From Devosia salina (GTDB lineage Bacteria > Pseudomonadota > Alphaproteobacteria > Rhizobiales > Devosiaceae): 64,000 bases of DNA. Below are positions 1 through 8,165 of the stretch, one piece after another (positions within the stretch are counted from its first letter, which is position 1; each line of letters begins with the position of its first letter). The notes beneath the pieces were generated by a model. It did not search any database, was not told the DNA's origin, and was given only the letters and a program-made list of their open reading frames with translations. The translations under genes and the position numbers were made by a program. The stretch spans positions 1,282,001 to 1,346,000 of the forward strand of contig NZ_CP080590.1 of NCBI RefSeq assembly GCF_019504385.1, given 5' to 3'.

Positions 1-34
1 CGAGGACGGACCTTCATCTTTGACGGCAAGTGCC

Positions 35-586
35 TCAGGCCTCCACCGGCCTTTGCACCTGCGGCCGGCCGACCGTCTTGGCCAGTTCCGCCACGTCGAG
101 GAAGAAGTCTGCCTGGCGCCGGAGTTCGTCCGAGATCATCGGGGTCGAGGTTGTCAGCGTCGACACCACGGTCACGCGCTTGCCCTTGCGCTGCAGCGCC
201 GCGACCAGGGCGGTAAAATCGCCGTCGCCTGAAAACAGCACCAGATGGTCGTAATAGGGGGCCTGCTCGAGCGCATCCACCGTCAGCTCGATATCCATAT
301 TCCCCTTCACCTTGCGGCGCCCCATCGAGTCCGTGAACTCCTTGGCCGGCTTGGTCACCACCGTATAGCCATTGTAGTCGAGCCAGTCGATCAGCGGCCG
401 GATCGAGGAATATTCCTGATCCTCGACCAGCGCCGTGTAATAGTTGGCGCGCAGCAGATAGGCCTTGGCGCTGAACTCGGTCAGCAGCTTTCGATAGTCG
501 ATATCGATGCCAATCGCCTTGGACGTGGCATAGAGATTGGCGCCGTCAATAAAGAGAGCGATCTTCTCGCGCGGATCAATGGCCAT
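35..586 (-). CDS. NYN domain (LabA/DUF88-type) putative ribonuclease
   Basis: This 183-residue protein has the NYN fold of PIN-like nucleases. The first strand reads IALFIDGANLY, with the conserved Asp and Asn. Later acidic motifs are KGNMDIELTVDAL and LFSGDGDFTALV, and these together would form the metal site. Family members are thought to act on RNA, but no substrate can be named here. I start at ATG 586 because GGGAG lies eight bases upstream; a GTG at 595 would add three residues. It is transcribed away from rpoZ. The C-terminal tail (RPQVQRPVEA) is low in structure. Family assignment is firm and function is open. Confidence 0.85.
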   Translation of the reverse strand: MAIDPREKIALFIDGANLYATSKAIGIDIDYRKLLTEFSAKAYLLRANYYTALVEDQEYSSIRPLIDWLDYNGYTVVTKPAKEFTDSMGRRKVKGNMDIELTVDALEQAPYYDHLVLFSGDGDFTALVAALQRKGKRVTVVSTLTTSTPMISDELRRQADFFLDVAELAKTVGRPQVQRPVEA

Positions 587-741
587 GATGAACACTCCCA
601 GGGGGCAGGGCTGCCGATGATAAAACGCCGTCCGGGACGGCCATTAATTAAATTCCGCCGAGACTTTTAATATCTTAAGTTCGGTATTCGCACATTTGGG
701 CCCGCGCGTAAAGCGGCGACCCCGCCGCCCTTGAACCGGGA

Positions 742-764
742 GGGACCCTTGTCATGAGGGTCCC
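742..764. other. Perfect inverted repeat in the rpoZ leader
   Basis: GGGACCC (742-748) and GGGTCCC (758-764) form a perfect 7-bp inverted repeat with a nine-base loop, about 45 bases before the rpoZ start. No T-run follows it, so it is not a terminator. It could be an operator or an mRNA leader hairpin. No function is established. Confidence 0.4.
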
Positions 765-809
765 CATCGTGTATTGCGGCCCTTCATTCCCCAAAGTGTG
801 GAGACGTTC

Positions 810-1178
810 GTGGCACGCGTCACCGTTGAAGACTGCATTGAAAAGGTCGAGAATCGCTTCGATCTCGTCCTCATGGCCGCCCATCGCGCGCGCATGATTT
901 CCTCCGGCGCGCAGATCACTGTTTCGCGTGACAACGACAAGAATCCCGTCGTTGCCCTTCGTGAAATCGGCGACGCCACCATTTCGCCCGAAGACCTGCG
1001 CGAAGATTTGATCCATTCGCTGCAGAAATATGTCGAGGTCGACGAGCCCGAGACCAGCGCTGCTCCGATGATCGAGAGCGCCGGCGACGACGACGCGATC
1101 AACTTCGACACCATCAGCGAAGAAGAGCTGCTGCGCGGCATCGAGAGCCTGGCACCCCCGGAGCGTCGCGACGACTGA
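810..1178 (+). CDS. rpoZ: DNA-directed RNA polymerase omega subunit
   Basis: Omega is the small RNA polymerase subunit that chaperones beta-prime and helps sense ppGpp. The 122-residue protein begins VARVTVEDCIEKVENRFDLV and contains the family segment MAAHRARMISSGA. The acidic C-terminal half (residues about 75-122) is the usual alphaproteobacterial extension. The start is taken as GTG 810 because GGAG (800-803) lies six bases upstream and homologues begin at this MARVTVEDC sequence; an upstream ATG at 774 would add unrelated residues. The rsh gene follows, as is common in this order, but a terminator-like hairpin lies between them. Confidence 0.95.
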   Translation: MARVTVEDCIEKVENRFDLVLMAAHRARMISSGAQITVSRDNDKNPVVALREIGDATISPEDLREDLIHSLQKYVEVDEPETSAAPMIESAGDDDAINFDTISEEELLRGIESLAPPERRDD

Positions 1179-1198
1179 GAGCCGTCCCTAAGTGGCAA

Positions 1199-1217
1199 AT
1201 CTCTCCACTGGAGAGAT
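1199..1217. other. Perfect 8-bp inverted repeat downstream of rpoZ
   Basis: ATCTCTCC (1199-1206) and GGAGAGAT (1210-1217) flank a three-base loop, 20 bases after the rpoZ stop. There is no T-run on either side. It may protect the 3' end of the mRNA. It is listed because it is a perfect repeat, not because a function is known. Confidence 0.4.
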
Positions 1218-1308
1218 ATGAGGCGAGCAGGCCACGAAAGCTAGCTTGAGTGGCAGCTCGAATGGCATGCACTGGCCTTGCGGCGCACAGTGTTCCAATT
1301 ATATCAGG

Positions 1309-1338
1309 GAGCGTCCGGCATGCGTCGGGCGCTCTTTT
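1309..1338 (+). terminator. Rho-independent terminator between rpoZ and rsh
   Basis: GAGCGTCCG (1309-1317) can pair with CGGGCGCTC (1326-1334) through eight Watson-Crick pairs and one U-G pair. TTTT (1335-1338) follows at once. The site would end the rpoZ transcript and implies that rsh has its own promoter in the short stretch up to 1389. Confidence 0.65.
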
Positions 1339-1389
1339 CATTTCCGATACAGGCGCTAAGCTTGCGGGTGCGAGCGGGCGGCTAACTCC

Positions 1390-3669
1390 ATGATGCGTCA
1401 GTACGAGCTTGTCGAGCGGGTTCAGGCTTACAACCCGAACGCCGACGAGCAATTGTTGAACAAGGCCTATGTCTACGCCATGCAGAAGCATGGCTCGCAG
1501 AAGCGTGCCTCGGGCGACCCCTATTTCAACCATCCCCTGGAAGTGGCAGCGATCCTCACCGAGCTCAAGCTCGATGATGCCTCGATCGCCGTGGGCCTCC
1601 TGCACGACACCATCGAGGACACCGACGCCACCCGCGCCGAGATCGACCAGATGTTTGGCGGCGAGATCGGCACGATTGTCGATGGCCTGACCAAGATCGA
1701 GCGTCTCAATCTGGTTTCGCGCGAGGAAGCGCAGGCCGAAAATCTCAGGAAATTGCTGCTGGCGATCAGCCAGGATGTTCGGGTGCTGCTGGTCAAGCTC
1801 GCCGACCGGCTGCACAACATGCGCACCCTGCAGTTCATGGCGCCGGAGAAGCAGCGGCGCATCGCGCAGGAAACCATGGATATCTACGCCCCGCTCGCCG
1901 GGCGCATGGGTATGCAGGACATGCGCAACGAACTCGAAGATCTCTCCTTCCGCATCCTCCAGCCCGATCACTACAAGGCGATCACGGCGCGCCTCGAGCA
2001 GATGCAGGCGGACAATCGCGAAACCATCGACACGATCACCGCTGAGTTGACCGAGCGGTTGGCCGAGGCGGGTATCGCTGCCCGCGTCAAGGCGCGGGTC
2101 AAGTCGCCCTATTCGATCTTCTCCAAGATCGAGCGCAAGTCGATCGCGCTCGAGCAGCTGTCCGACATGATCGGCTTCCGAGTCATCGTCGGGTCGACCG
2201 AGGAGTGCTACCGCACCGTGGGGATGATCCACACCACCTGGAAGGTCGTGCCCGGCCGCTTCAAGGACTACATCTCGGTCCCCAAGCACAATGACTATCA
2301 GTCGATCCACACCACCATTGTCGGGCCAAGCCGCCAGCGTGTCGAACTGCAGATCCGTACCGAGGACATGGACCGCATCGCCGAGTTCGGCATCGCCGCC
2401 CATGCGCTCTACAAGGACGGTGCTTCGGCTAATCTGGGCCGCATCGAGATGGAATCGCACGCCTATGGCTCGCTGCGCCAGACCATCAGCCACCTGACCT
2501 CCGGCATCTCGAGCGAAGACTTCCTCGAATACACCAAGCTCGAGCTGTTCCAGGACCAGGTGTTCTGCTTCACCCCGCGCGGGCGCCTCATCGCCCTGCC
2601 GCGCGGCGCGACGCCCATCGACTTCGCTTATGCGCTGCACACCGATATTGGCGACACCTGCGTCGGCGCCAAGATCAATGGCCTGATCCTGCCGCTCGTC
2701 ACCCAGCTCCGCTCTGGTGACGAGGTGGAGATCCTGCGCGATCAGAACCATCGTCCGCCCAGCAACTGGATCGGCATTGCTGCAACCGGCAAGGCCCGCG
2801 CCGCCATTCGTCGTGCCGTGCGCCAGGCGGCGGCGCAGCGTGCCCATGCCCTTGGCGAACACGTGCTCAACATGATGCTGGAGCGTGAGGGCGTCATGCT
2901 GGACGAGAGCGAGGGCAAGGCGCTGGCCGAAGCCCTCGAACAACAGTCCAAGCGCGACCTGCTGGTGGCCGTGGGTGAGGGCAAGATCGGTTCGGAAGCG
3001 CTCGCCGCGGCGCTTGCCCAGGTCAAGGGCATCCGCAAGCGCCGCCGCAAGCTTGACCTGCCGGTGGCCGACACCGCTGACGGCTGGTTTGCCCTGCGGG
3101 GTTCCGATCAGTTCCGCTTCCGCGTGCCGGGCGGCCAGCGCTCGGGCCCGCGCGCCAAGGCGGCCCTCGCGCAACTCGATTTCCACACCCCGGTGACCGT
3201 ATCGGGCGAGGGCATCGTGCCCGGCGACCGGCTGGTCGGCATTCTCGAGCCGGATAACCCGCTCACCGTCTACCCGATCCACTCGGACGCACTGATCGCC
3301 AAGCATGATAGCGACGTGGCCTGGGTCGACGTGCGCTGGAATCTGACGCGTTCCGATGAAAAGCTCTATCCCACCGTCATTTCGATGGAATCGGTCAATC
3401 GGCCGGGTTCCCTGGCCCAGATTTCCTCGGCGATCGCGGCATGCGATGCGAACATCAACAATCTGGTGATGCGCATGATCTCGCCCGACTTCCACCAGAT
3501 GATCTTTGAAATCGAGGTGCGTGACCTTGCGCAACTGACCGATGTTCTGGCAACGCTCAAGCGCAGTCCTGGCCTGTCCGCGGTCCAGCGGGCCGGCCTG
3601 CGCGAGGCGGGAATGATCTCGACGCTCGAATGGGACGGCAGTGTCGATAGGAGTGCGCGCGATGGATAA
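1390..3669 (+). CDS. rsh: Bifunctional (p)ppGpp synthetase/hydrolase Rsh
   Basis: This RelA/SpoT homologue makes and degrades (p)ppGpp, the starvation alarmone. The 759-residue length is normal for the single alphaproteobacterial enzyme. The HD hydrolase domain (about 25-180) keeps His48 and HDTIED at 72-77, so hydrolase activity should be intact. The synthetase domain (about 230-350) includes VKSPYSIFSKIERK and DYQSIHTT. A TGS domain (about 390-450, FCFTPRGRLIALP) and a C-terminal ACT domain (about 665-740, ESVNRPGSLAQIS) follow. Two ATG codons sit in tandem at 1390 and 1393. Its 3' end overlaps pyrE by eight bases, suggesting co-transcription. Confidence 0.95.
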   Translation: MMRQYELVERVQAYNPNADEQLLNKAYVYAMQKHGSQKRASGDPYFNHPLEVAAILTELKLDDASIAVGLLHDTIEDTDATRAEIDQMFGGEIGTIVDGLTKIERLNLVSREEAQAENLRKLLLAISQDVRVLLVKLADRLHNMRTLQFMAPEKQRRIAQETMDIYAPLAGRMGMQDMRNELEDLSFRILQPDHYKAITARLEQMQADNRETIDTITAELTERLAEAGIAARVKARVKSPYSIFSKIERKSIALEQLSDMIGFRVIVGSTEECYRTVGMIHTTWKVVPGRFKDYISVPKHNDYQSIHTTIVGPSRQRVELQIRTEDMDRIAEFGIAAHALYKDGASANLGRIEMESHAYGSLRQTISHLTSGISSEDFLEYTKLELFQDQVFCFTPRGRLIALPRGATPIDFAYALHTDIGDTCVGAKINGLILPLVTQLRSGDEVEILRDQNHRPPSNWIGIAATGKARAAIRRAVRQAAAQRAHALGEHVLNMMLEREGVMLDESEGKALAEALEQQSKRDLLVAVGEGKIGSEALAAALAQVKGIRKRRRKLDLPVADTADGWFALRGSDQFRFRVPGGQRSGPRAKAALAQLDFHTPVTVSGEGIVPGDRLVGILEPDNPLTVYPIHSDALIAKHDSDVAWVDVRWNLTRSDEKLYPTVISMESVNRPGSLAQISSAIAACDANINNLVMRMISPDFHQMIFEIEVRDLAQLTDVLATLKRSPGLSAVQRAGLREAGMISTLEWDGSVDRSARDG
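3650..3654 (+). promoter_or_regulatory. Ribosome-binding site that fixes the pyrE start
   Basis: AGGAG lies seven bases before ATG 3662 and inside the end of rsh. It supports the 196-residue form of PyrE over a longer form from 3641. Confidence 0.7.
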
Positions 3670-4252
3670 ACAAGAAGTCCTTCAGATTTTCCGCGATTGC
3701 GGGGCCATGCTGGAGGGGCATTTCATCCTGTCCTCGGGGCTGCGCTCGCCGGTCTTCCTGCAAAAGGCCAAGGTCTTCCAATACGCCAGCGAGACCGAAA
3801 AGCTCTGCAAGGCGCTGGCGGAGCGCATCCGCGCCGAAGTGCCGGGCGTCACAAAGGTTGTCTCCCCCGCCATTGGGGGCATCATCCCCGGTTACGAGAC
3901 GTCCCGGCATCTGGGCGTGCCGGCGCTCTATACCGAGCGCGTCGAAGGTCAGTTCGAGCTGCGGCGCGGCTTCGAGATTTCCGCCGATGACAAGGTCGTG
4001 GTCGTGGAAGACATCGTCTCCACCGGCCTCTCGATCCGCGAATGCGTCGATGCCCTGCGCAAGATTGGCGCCAATGTGGTTGCGGCAGCGTGCCTCATCG
4101 ATCGCTCTGGCGGCGAGGCCGATGTCGGGGTGCCGCTGGTGAGCCTGATCGAGTTCAAGGTGCCCGCCTATCCGGCCGATCAACTGCCTCCCGAGCTGGC
4201 CGCCATCCCGGCGGTGAAGCCGGGCAGCCGTGGCATCCAGGGGGTCAAATGA
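3662..4252 (+). CDS. pyrE: Orotate phosphoribosyltransferase
   Basis: PyrE joins orotate to PRPP to give orotidine 5'-phosphate in de novo pyrimidine synthesis. The 196-residue protein carries the PRPP-binding segment VVVEDIVSTGLSI and the upstream ILSSGLRSPVFLQKAKVF region typical of the family. I start at ATG 3662 (MDKQEVLQIF) because AGGAG at 3650-3654 is correctly spaced. An earlier in-frame codon at 3641 lies inside rsh and has no such site. It overlaps rsh by eight bases and acpS by ATGA, so translation is probably coupled. Confidence 0.95.
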   Translation: MDKQEVLQIFRDCGAMLEGHFILSSGLRSPVFLQKAKVFQYASETEKLCKALAERIRAEVPGVTKVVSPAIGGIIPGYETSRHLGVPALYTERVEGQFELRRGFEISADDKVVVVEDIVSTGLSIRECVDALRKIGANVVAAACLIDRSGGEADVGVPLVSLIEFKVPAYPADQLPPELAAIPAVKPGSRGIQGVK

Positions 4253-4652
4253 TCGTCGGCCTCGGTTCCGACCTCATTCAGATCCACCGCGTCGAAGAAA
4301 CGCTCAACCGTTTCGGCGACCGCTTCGTGCAGCGCTGCTTCACGCCGATCGAGCAGAAAAAATCTGATCGTCGTGCACAGCGTGCAGCCTCCTATGCCAA
4401 GCGTTTTGCCGCAAAGGAGGCCTGTTCCAAGGCGCTGGGCACCGGCCTCAGCTGGGGCGTGTACTGGCGCGACATGGGCGTGGTGAACCTGCCCTCGGGC
4501 AAGCCGACCATGCAGCTGACCAACGGGGCGGCCCGCGCCCTGGCGCGCCTTGTGCCCGAGGGTCACGAGCCCCATATCCACCTCACCATTACCGACGATG
4601 CGGGCCTGGCCCAGGCCTTCGTCATTATCGAAGCTCTTCCGATCAAGTGAAG
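4249..4652 (+). CDS. acpS: Holo-[acyl-carrier-protein] synthase
   Basis: AcpS transfers the 4'-phosphopantetheine arm from coenzyme A to apo-ACP. The 133-residue protein starts MIVGLGSDLIQIHRVE, where the Asp binds magnesium, and has the second signature KRFAAKEACSKALGTG. The ATG overlaps the pyrE stop codon (ATGA at 4249-4252), which fixes the start; the reading frame is open further upstream but only inside pyrE. The coding stop is at about 4648-4650. lepB follows after about 85 bases, as in many alphaproteobacteria. Confidence 0.93.
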
Positions 4653-4734
4653 GCGACCACCCGGCGCGACGAAGCACGTTGACCCCACGCGGGCAAACGC
4701 CTAACCCTTCCGCACCGCCAATCCGGGAAGCACC

Positions 4735-5559
4735 ATGAGCCAGCCTGCCGAAAAGCCCGCCAAGAAGACTGCCACCAATGAATGGGTGGAAACCTTCGTG
4801 GTCATTGTCGAAGCACTGCTGATTGCCATTTTCCTGCGCTTCTTCCTCTACCAGCCCTTCTCCATCCCCACCGCCTCGATGCAGCAGACGCTGATGATCG
4901 GCGACTACTTCATCGCCAACAAGTTCGTCTGGGGTTACGGCAAGCACTCCTTCTCGCTGGGTCGCTATGGCGATTTCGCGCTGCTCGATTTCGAGCTGCC
5001 CATCTCCAACCGCATTCTGGGTCGCGAGCCCAATCGCGGCGACATCGCCGTGTTCCGCCCGGTCCCGCAGACCATGGAATATATCAAGCGCGTCGTGGGT
5101 CTGCCGGGTGACCGCATCCAGATGAAGGATGGCCGCCTCTACATCAACGGCACCATGGTGGAACGCGAGGAAGTGGGTAAGGCGCTGGACACTGATAGCA
5201 ATGGCGATACCCGCGAGGTCACCGTCTATCGCGAGACCTTCCCGGAGGGCACAACCCATATCATCCAGGAGATTGGCGATAATCTCTCGCTCGACAACAC
5301 GCCCGAATATGTCGTGCCTGCCGGGCACTACTTCATGATGGGTGATAATCGCGACCGGTCCGCCGATAGCCGCGTGCTGAGCCAGGTCGGCTATGTTCCG
5401 GATGAAAACCTGATCGCCAAGGCCGAAGCCCGCTTCTTCTCGATCAAGGACAATATTCCGCCCTGGCAGATCTGGCAGTGGCCGGCCAATGTTCGCTGGG
5501 ATCGCATGTTCCGTTCGGTCTATGGCGATCAGCCGGACACCAATCTGGCTGCGCCGTGA
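4735..5559 (+). CDS. lepB: Signal peptidase I
   Basis: LepB removes signal peptides from secreted proteins at the periplasmic face of the inner membrane. The 274-residue protein has one N-terminal membrane segment (about 20-40). The catalytic serine is Ser48 in IPTASMQQTL. The general-base lysine is Lys118 in MEYIKRVVGLPGD, and the GDNRDRSADSR motif is present near residue 205. All catalytic parts are intact. Its last bases overlap the GTG start of rnc, giving a tight lepB-rnc-era block. Confidence 0.95.
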   Translation: MSQPAEKPAKKTATNEWVETFVVIVEALLIAIFLRFFLYQPFSIPTASMQQTLMIGDYFIANKFVWGYGKHSFSLGRYGDFALLDFELPISNRILGREPNRGDIAVFRPVPQTMEYIKRVVGLPGDRIQMKDGRLYINGTMVEREEVGKALDTDSNGDTREVTVYRETFPEGTTHIIQEIGDNLSLDNTPEYVVPAGHYFMMGDNRDRSADSRVLSQVGYVPDENLIAKAEARFFSIKDNIPPWQIWQWPANVRWDRMFRSVYGDQPDTNLAAP

Positions 5560-6263
5560 GCCGACGCGACAGGACCCACGAAAAGCTCCAGTTCCGGCTC
5601 GGCTATCGCTTCGCCGATGCCGACCTTCTCGAGCGCGCGCTGACCCATTCCAGTGCCGTGTCGCCGGGCAAGCGCATCGAACGCTCCTATCAGCGGCTCG
5701 AGTTCCTGGGTGACCGGGTGCTCGGGCTCGTTGTTGCCGACATGCTCTACCGGCGCTATCCCGGCTCCAATGAGGGTGAACTGAGCCGCACGCTCAATAC
5801 CCTGGTCCGCAAGGAAACCTGCGCCGATATCGCCCGCCAGCTCGACCTGGGGCGCGAAATCATCCTGGGCGACAGCGAGGCCCGTTCCGGCGGCGCCGAC
5901 AAGGACGCCATTCTCGGCGACGTCACCGAAGCGGTCATCGGCGCCATCTATCTCGATGGCGGGCTGGAGCCGGCGCGCAGCTTCATCGAGCAGCATTTCG
6001 AAGACTACCTCGCCGATGGCCAGGCCAATCGGGCCGATGCCAAGACGACCCTGCAGGAATGGGCCCAGGCGCGCGGCCTCGAGCCGCCATCCTATGTGCT
6101 GGTCGAGCGCACCGGCCCAGACCATGCGCCCGAATTCACCATTGGCGTCGATCTCGCCGGCTTTGAGCGCATCGAGGCTATCGGCCCCTCCAAGAAGATT
6201 GCCGAGCACCGCGTCGCCGAACAATTCCTCGTCCGCCAGAAGGTCTGGAAGGAACGCAAATGA
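5556..6263 (+). CDS. rnc: Ribonuclease III
   Basis: RNase III cuts double-stranded RNA during rRNA maturation and mRNA decay. The 235-residue protein has the signature QRLEFLGDRVLGLVV (Gln replaces the usual first Glu), the second metal region DAILGDVTEAVIGA, and a C-terminal dsRNA-binding domain from about residue 160 (DAKTTLQEWAQ). I use the GTG at 5556 because it overlaps the lepB stop as GTGA. The longer open frame upstream reads unrelated residues from within lepB. The 3' end overlaps era (ATGA). Confidence 0.94.
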   Translation: MSRRDRTHEKLQFRLGYRFADADLLERALTHSSAVSPGKRIERSYQRLEFLGDRVLGLVVADMLYRRYPGSNEGELSRTLNTLVRKETCADIARQLDLGREIILGDSEARSGGADKDAILGDVTEAVIGAIYLDGGLEPARSFIEQHFEDYLADGQANRADAKTTLQEWAQARGLEPPSYVLVERTGPDHAPEFTIGVDLAGFERIEAIGPSKKIAEHRVAEQFLVRQKVWKERK

Positions 6264-7183
6264 ACACACCGACCGAACTGGCCGACACCTCCTGCGGCTT
6301 CATTGCCCTTGTCGGCGCCCCCAATGCCGGAAAGTCGACCCTGCTCAATTCCCTGGTCGGCACCAAGGTCTCCATCGTCACGCACAAGGCCCAGACCACA
6401 AGGTCGCAGGTGCGCGGCGTGCTGACGCTTGATTCCGCCCAGCTGGTCTTTGTCGACACACCCGGCATTTTCGCCCCCAAGAAGCGGCTGGAACGCGCCA
6501 TGGTGGAGAATGCCTGGGGCGGGGCAGGGGACAGCGACATTGTCGCCTTCATCCTTGATGCCGATCGGGGCGTCACGCCCGAAATCGAGACCCTGCTGGA
6601 GGGCCTCGAAAACATCCGCCAGCCCAAGGTGCTGATCCTCAACAAGATCGACACGGTCAAGCACGAGAGCCTGCTCGCGCTGTCCCAGTCGCTCAACGAG
6701 CGCCTGCGTTTCGAGGCCACCTTCATGCTCTCCGCGCTCAAGGGCCATGGCGTGAAGGACTTCATCGACTGGTGCATCAAGCACATCCCGCCCGGTCCCT
6801 GGCATTTCCCGGAAGATCACCTGACCGACCTGACCATGGCCATCACCGCGGCCGAGGTCACGCGCGAGAAGCTGTTCCTGCGCGTGCATGACGAGATCCC
6901 CTATAATTCCACCGTCGAGACCGAGAGCTTCAAGATCCAGAAGGACGGCTCCTACAAGATCGACCAGGTCGTCTATGTGAGCCGCGAGAGCCACAAGAAG
7001 ATCGTCCTCGGTGCCGGCGGCCAGACCATCAAGGCCATTGGCGCCGAAGCCCGCAAGGAATTGATGGAAATGTACGAGGTGCCCATCCACCTCTTCCTCT
7101 TCGTCAAGGTTCGCGAGAAATGGGCCGACGACCCGGAACGCTACCGCGAGATGGGCTTGGAATTCCCCCATGGGAAAAAGTGA
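6260..7183 (+). CDS. era: GTPase Era
   Basis: Era binds 16S rRNA and helps assemble the 30S subunit. The 307-residue protein shows the G1 motif GAPNAGKST, G3 DTPGI and G4 NKID, then a C-terminal KH RNA-binding domain (about 215-300, with VLGAGGQTIKAIG). Length and motifs are normal. It overlaps rnc by four bases and is the last gene of the lepB-rnc-era block before an intergenic repeat. Confidence 0.95.
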   Translation: MNTPTELADTSCGFIALVGAPNAGKSTLLNSLVGTKVSIVTHKAQTTRSQVRGVLTLDSAQLVFVDTPGIFAPKKRLERAMVENAWGGAGDSDIVAFILDADRGVTPEIETLLEGLENIRQPKVLILNKIDTVKHESLLALSQSLNERLRFEATFMLSALKGHGVKDFIDWCIKHIPPGPWHFPEDHLTDLTMAITAAEVTREKLFLRVHDEIPYNSTVETESFKIQKDGSYKIDQVVYVSRESHKKIVLGAGGQTIKAIGAEARKELMEMYEVPIHLFLFVKVREKWADDPERYREMGLEFPHGKK

Positions 7184-7199
7184 AACACGCACCGGTGCC

Positions 7200-7348
7200 C
7201 CCCTCGCCCCTTGTGGGAGAGGGACAGGATTTTCTGCGTTCAGCAGAACATCCAGGGTGAGGGGTTTTCTCCGCGCACTCGGTGCCAGTGAAAAGAACCT
7301 GTACCCCTCATCCGCCCTTCGGGCACCTTCTCCCACAAGGGGAGAAGG
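7200..7348. repeat. Paired palindromic intergenic repeats (RIME-like)
   Basis: Two imperfect palindromes fill the era-recO gap. The first has outer arms CCCCTCGCCC (7200-7209) and GGGTGAGGGG (7255-7264) with an inner TTCTGC/GCAGAA pair. The second runs from CCCCTCATCC near 7303 to a perfect CCTTCTCCC (7326-7334), ACAAG loop, GGGAGAAGG (7340-7348). They resemble the short mosaic palindromes common in Rhizobiales intergenic DNA. The second abuts the recO ribosome-binding site. A related stem with the same ACAAG loop occurs at 63328-63350. Confidence 0.7.
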
Positions 7349-7362
7349 GAGGTGCGGCCACG

Positions 7363-8067
7363 ATGGAATGGACCGGTGAAGCCCTTCTTATAGGCGTACG
7401 CCGCCACGGTGAGACCTCGGTCATTGCCGAGGCGATGGTTGCCGGGCGTGGGCGCTATTCCGGCCTCATTCGCGGTGGGCGGTCGCCCAGGCTCGCGGCC
7501 ACGCTGCAGCCCGGAAACACCATCCAGCTCACCTGGCGCGCCCGCCTGGAAGACCATCTCGGCACCTTCACTGTCGAGCTCCTCCACGCCCGCGCCGCCG
7601 GCCTGATTGCCGATCGCAAGCGCCTCTATCTGGCTCAGACCGTCTGCGAACATCTCCATCTTCTGCCCGAACGCGATCCGCATGATCGATTGCTCGGCAT
7701 GGCGCTCGATCTCATCGACCATGATCCCGACGCGGTGGCCTTCGCACGCTTCGAACTGGCGCTGCTTGATGAGCTGGGCTTCGGACTTGATCTCGAAAGC
7801 TGCGCCGCCACAGGCGTGACCGAAAATCTGACCCATGTCTCTCCCAAGTCCGGTCGCGCCGTGTCCCGTGCCGCCGCCGAGCCCTACAAGGATCGGCTCC
7901 TGCCGCTCCCGAGTTTCCTCCATGCCCGTGGCAACGCCTCGCCTGACGATCTGCGCAATGCCTTTCGCCTCACCGGCCATTTCCTCGATATGCACGTCTG
8001 GCACGCCCGCCAGATCGATCCACCGCCCACCCGCGAACCACTGATCGAGTTGCTGACGCGGAGCTAG
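7363..8067 (+). CDS. recO: DNA repair protein RecO
   Basis: RecO works with RecF and RecR to load RecA on gapped DNA. The 234-residue protein has the N-terminal OB fold (MEWTGEALLIGVRRHGETS, through about residue 80) and the helical RecO C-terminal domain with FELALLDELGFGLDL. The ATG at 7363 is chosen because GGGAGG (7347-7352) is well placed. The longer upstream frame is made from the intergenic repeat and is not coding. Position between era and parC matches other alphaproteobacteria. Confidence 0.92.
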   Translation: MEWTGEALLIGVRRHGETSVIAEAMVAGRGRYSGLIRGGRSPRLAATLQPGNTIQLTWRARLEDHLGTFTVELLHARAAGLIADRKRLYLAQTVCEHLHLLPERDPHDRLLGMALDLIDHDPDAVAFARFELALLDELGFGLDLESCAATGVTENLTHVSPKSGRAVSRAAAEPYKDRLLPLPSFLHARGNASPDDLRNAFRLTGHFLDMHVWHARQIDPPPTREPLIELLTRS

Positions 8068-8165
8068 TGGGCCAGAAAGCTCAGGAAAACCGGCACTTTC
8101 CTGCGGCTGACGCGACCGGGACGCTATACTCTGCTCCTGATTCGTTCTCCTGAACTGAGCAAAGC

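Noticed and set aside
1114..3534. Long minus-strand open frame opposite rsh (about 806 codons)
   Set aside because: It is the antisense shadow of a verified Rsh protein in high-GC DNA. Its composition (many Arg, His, Asp, Gly) fits no family and it has no ribosome-binding site.
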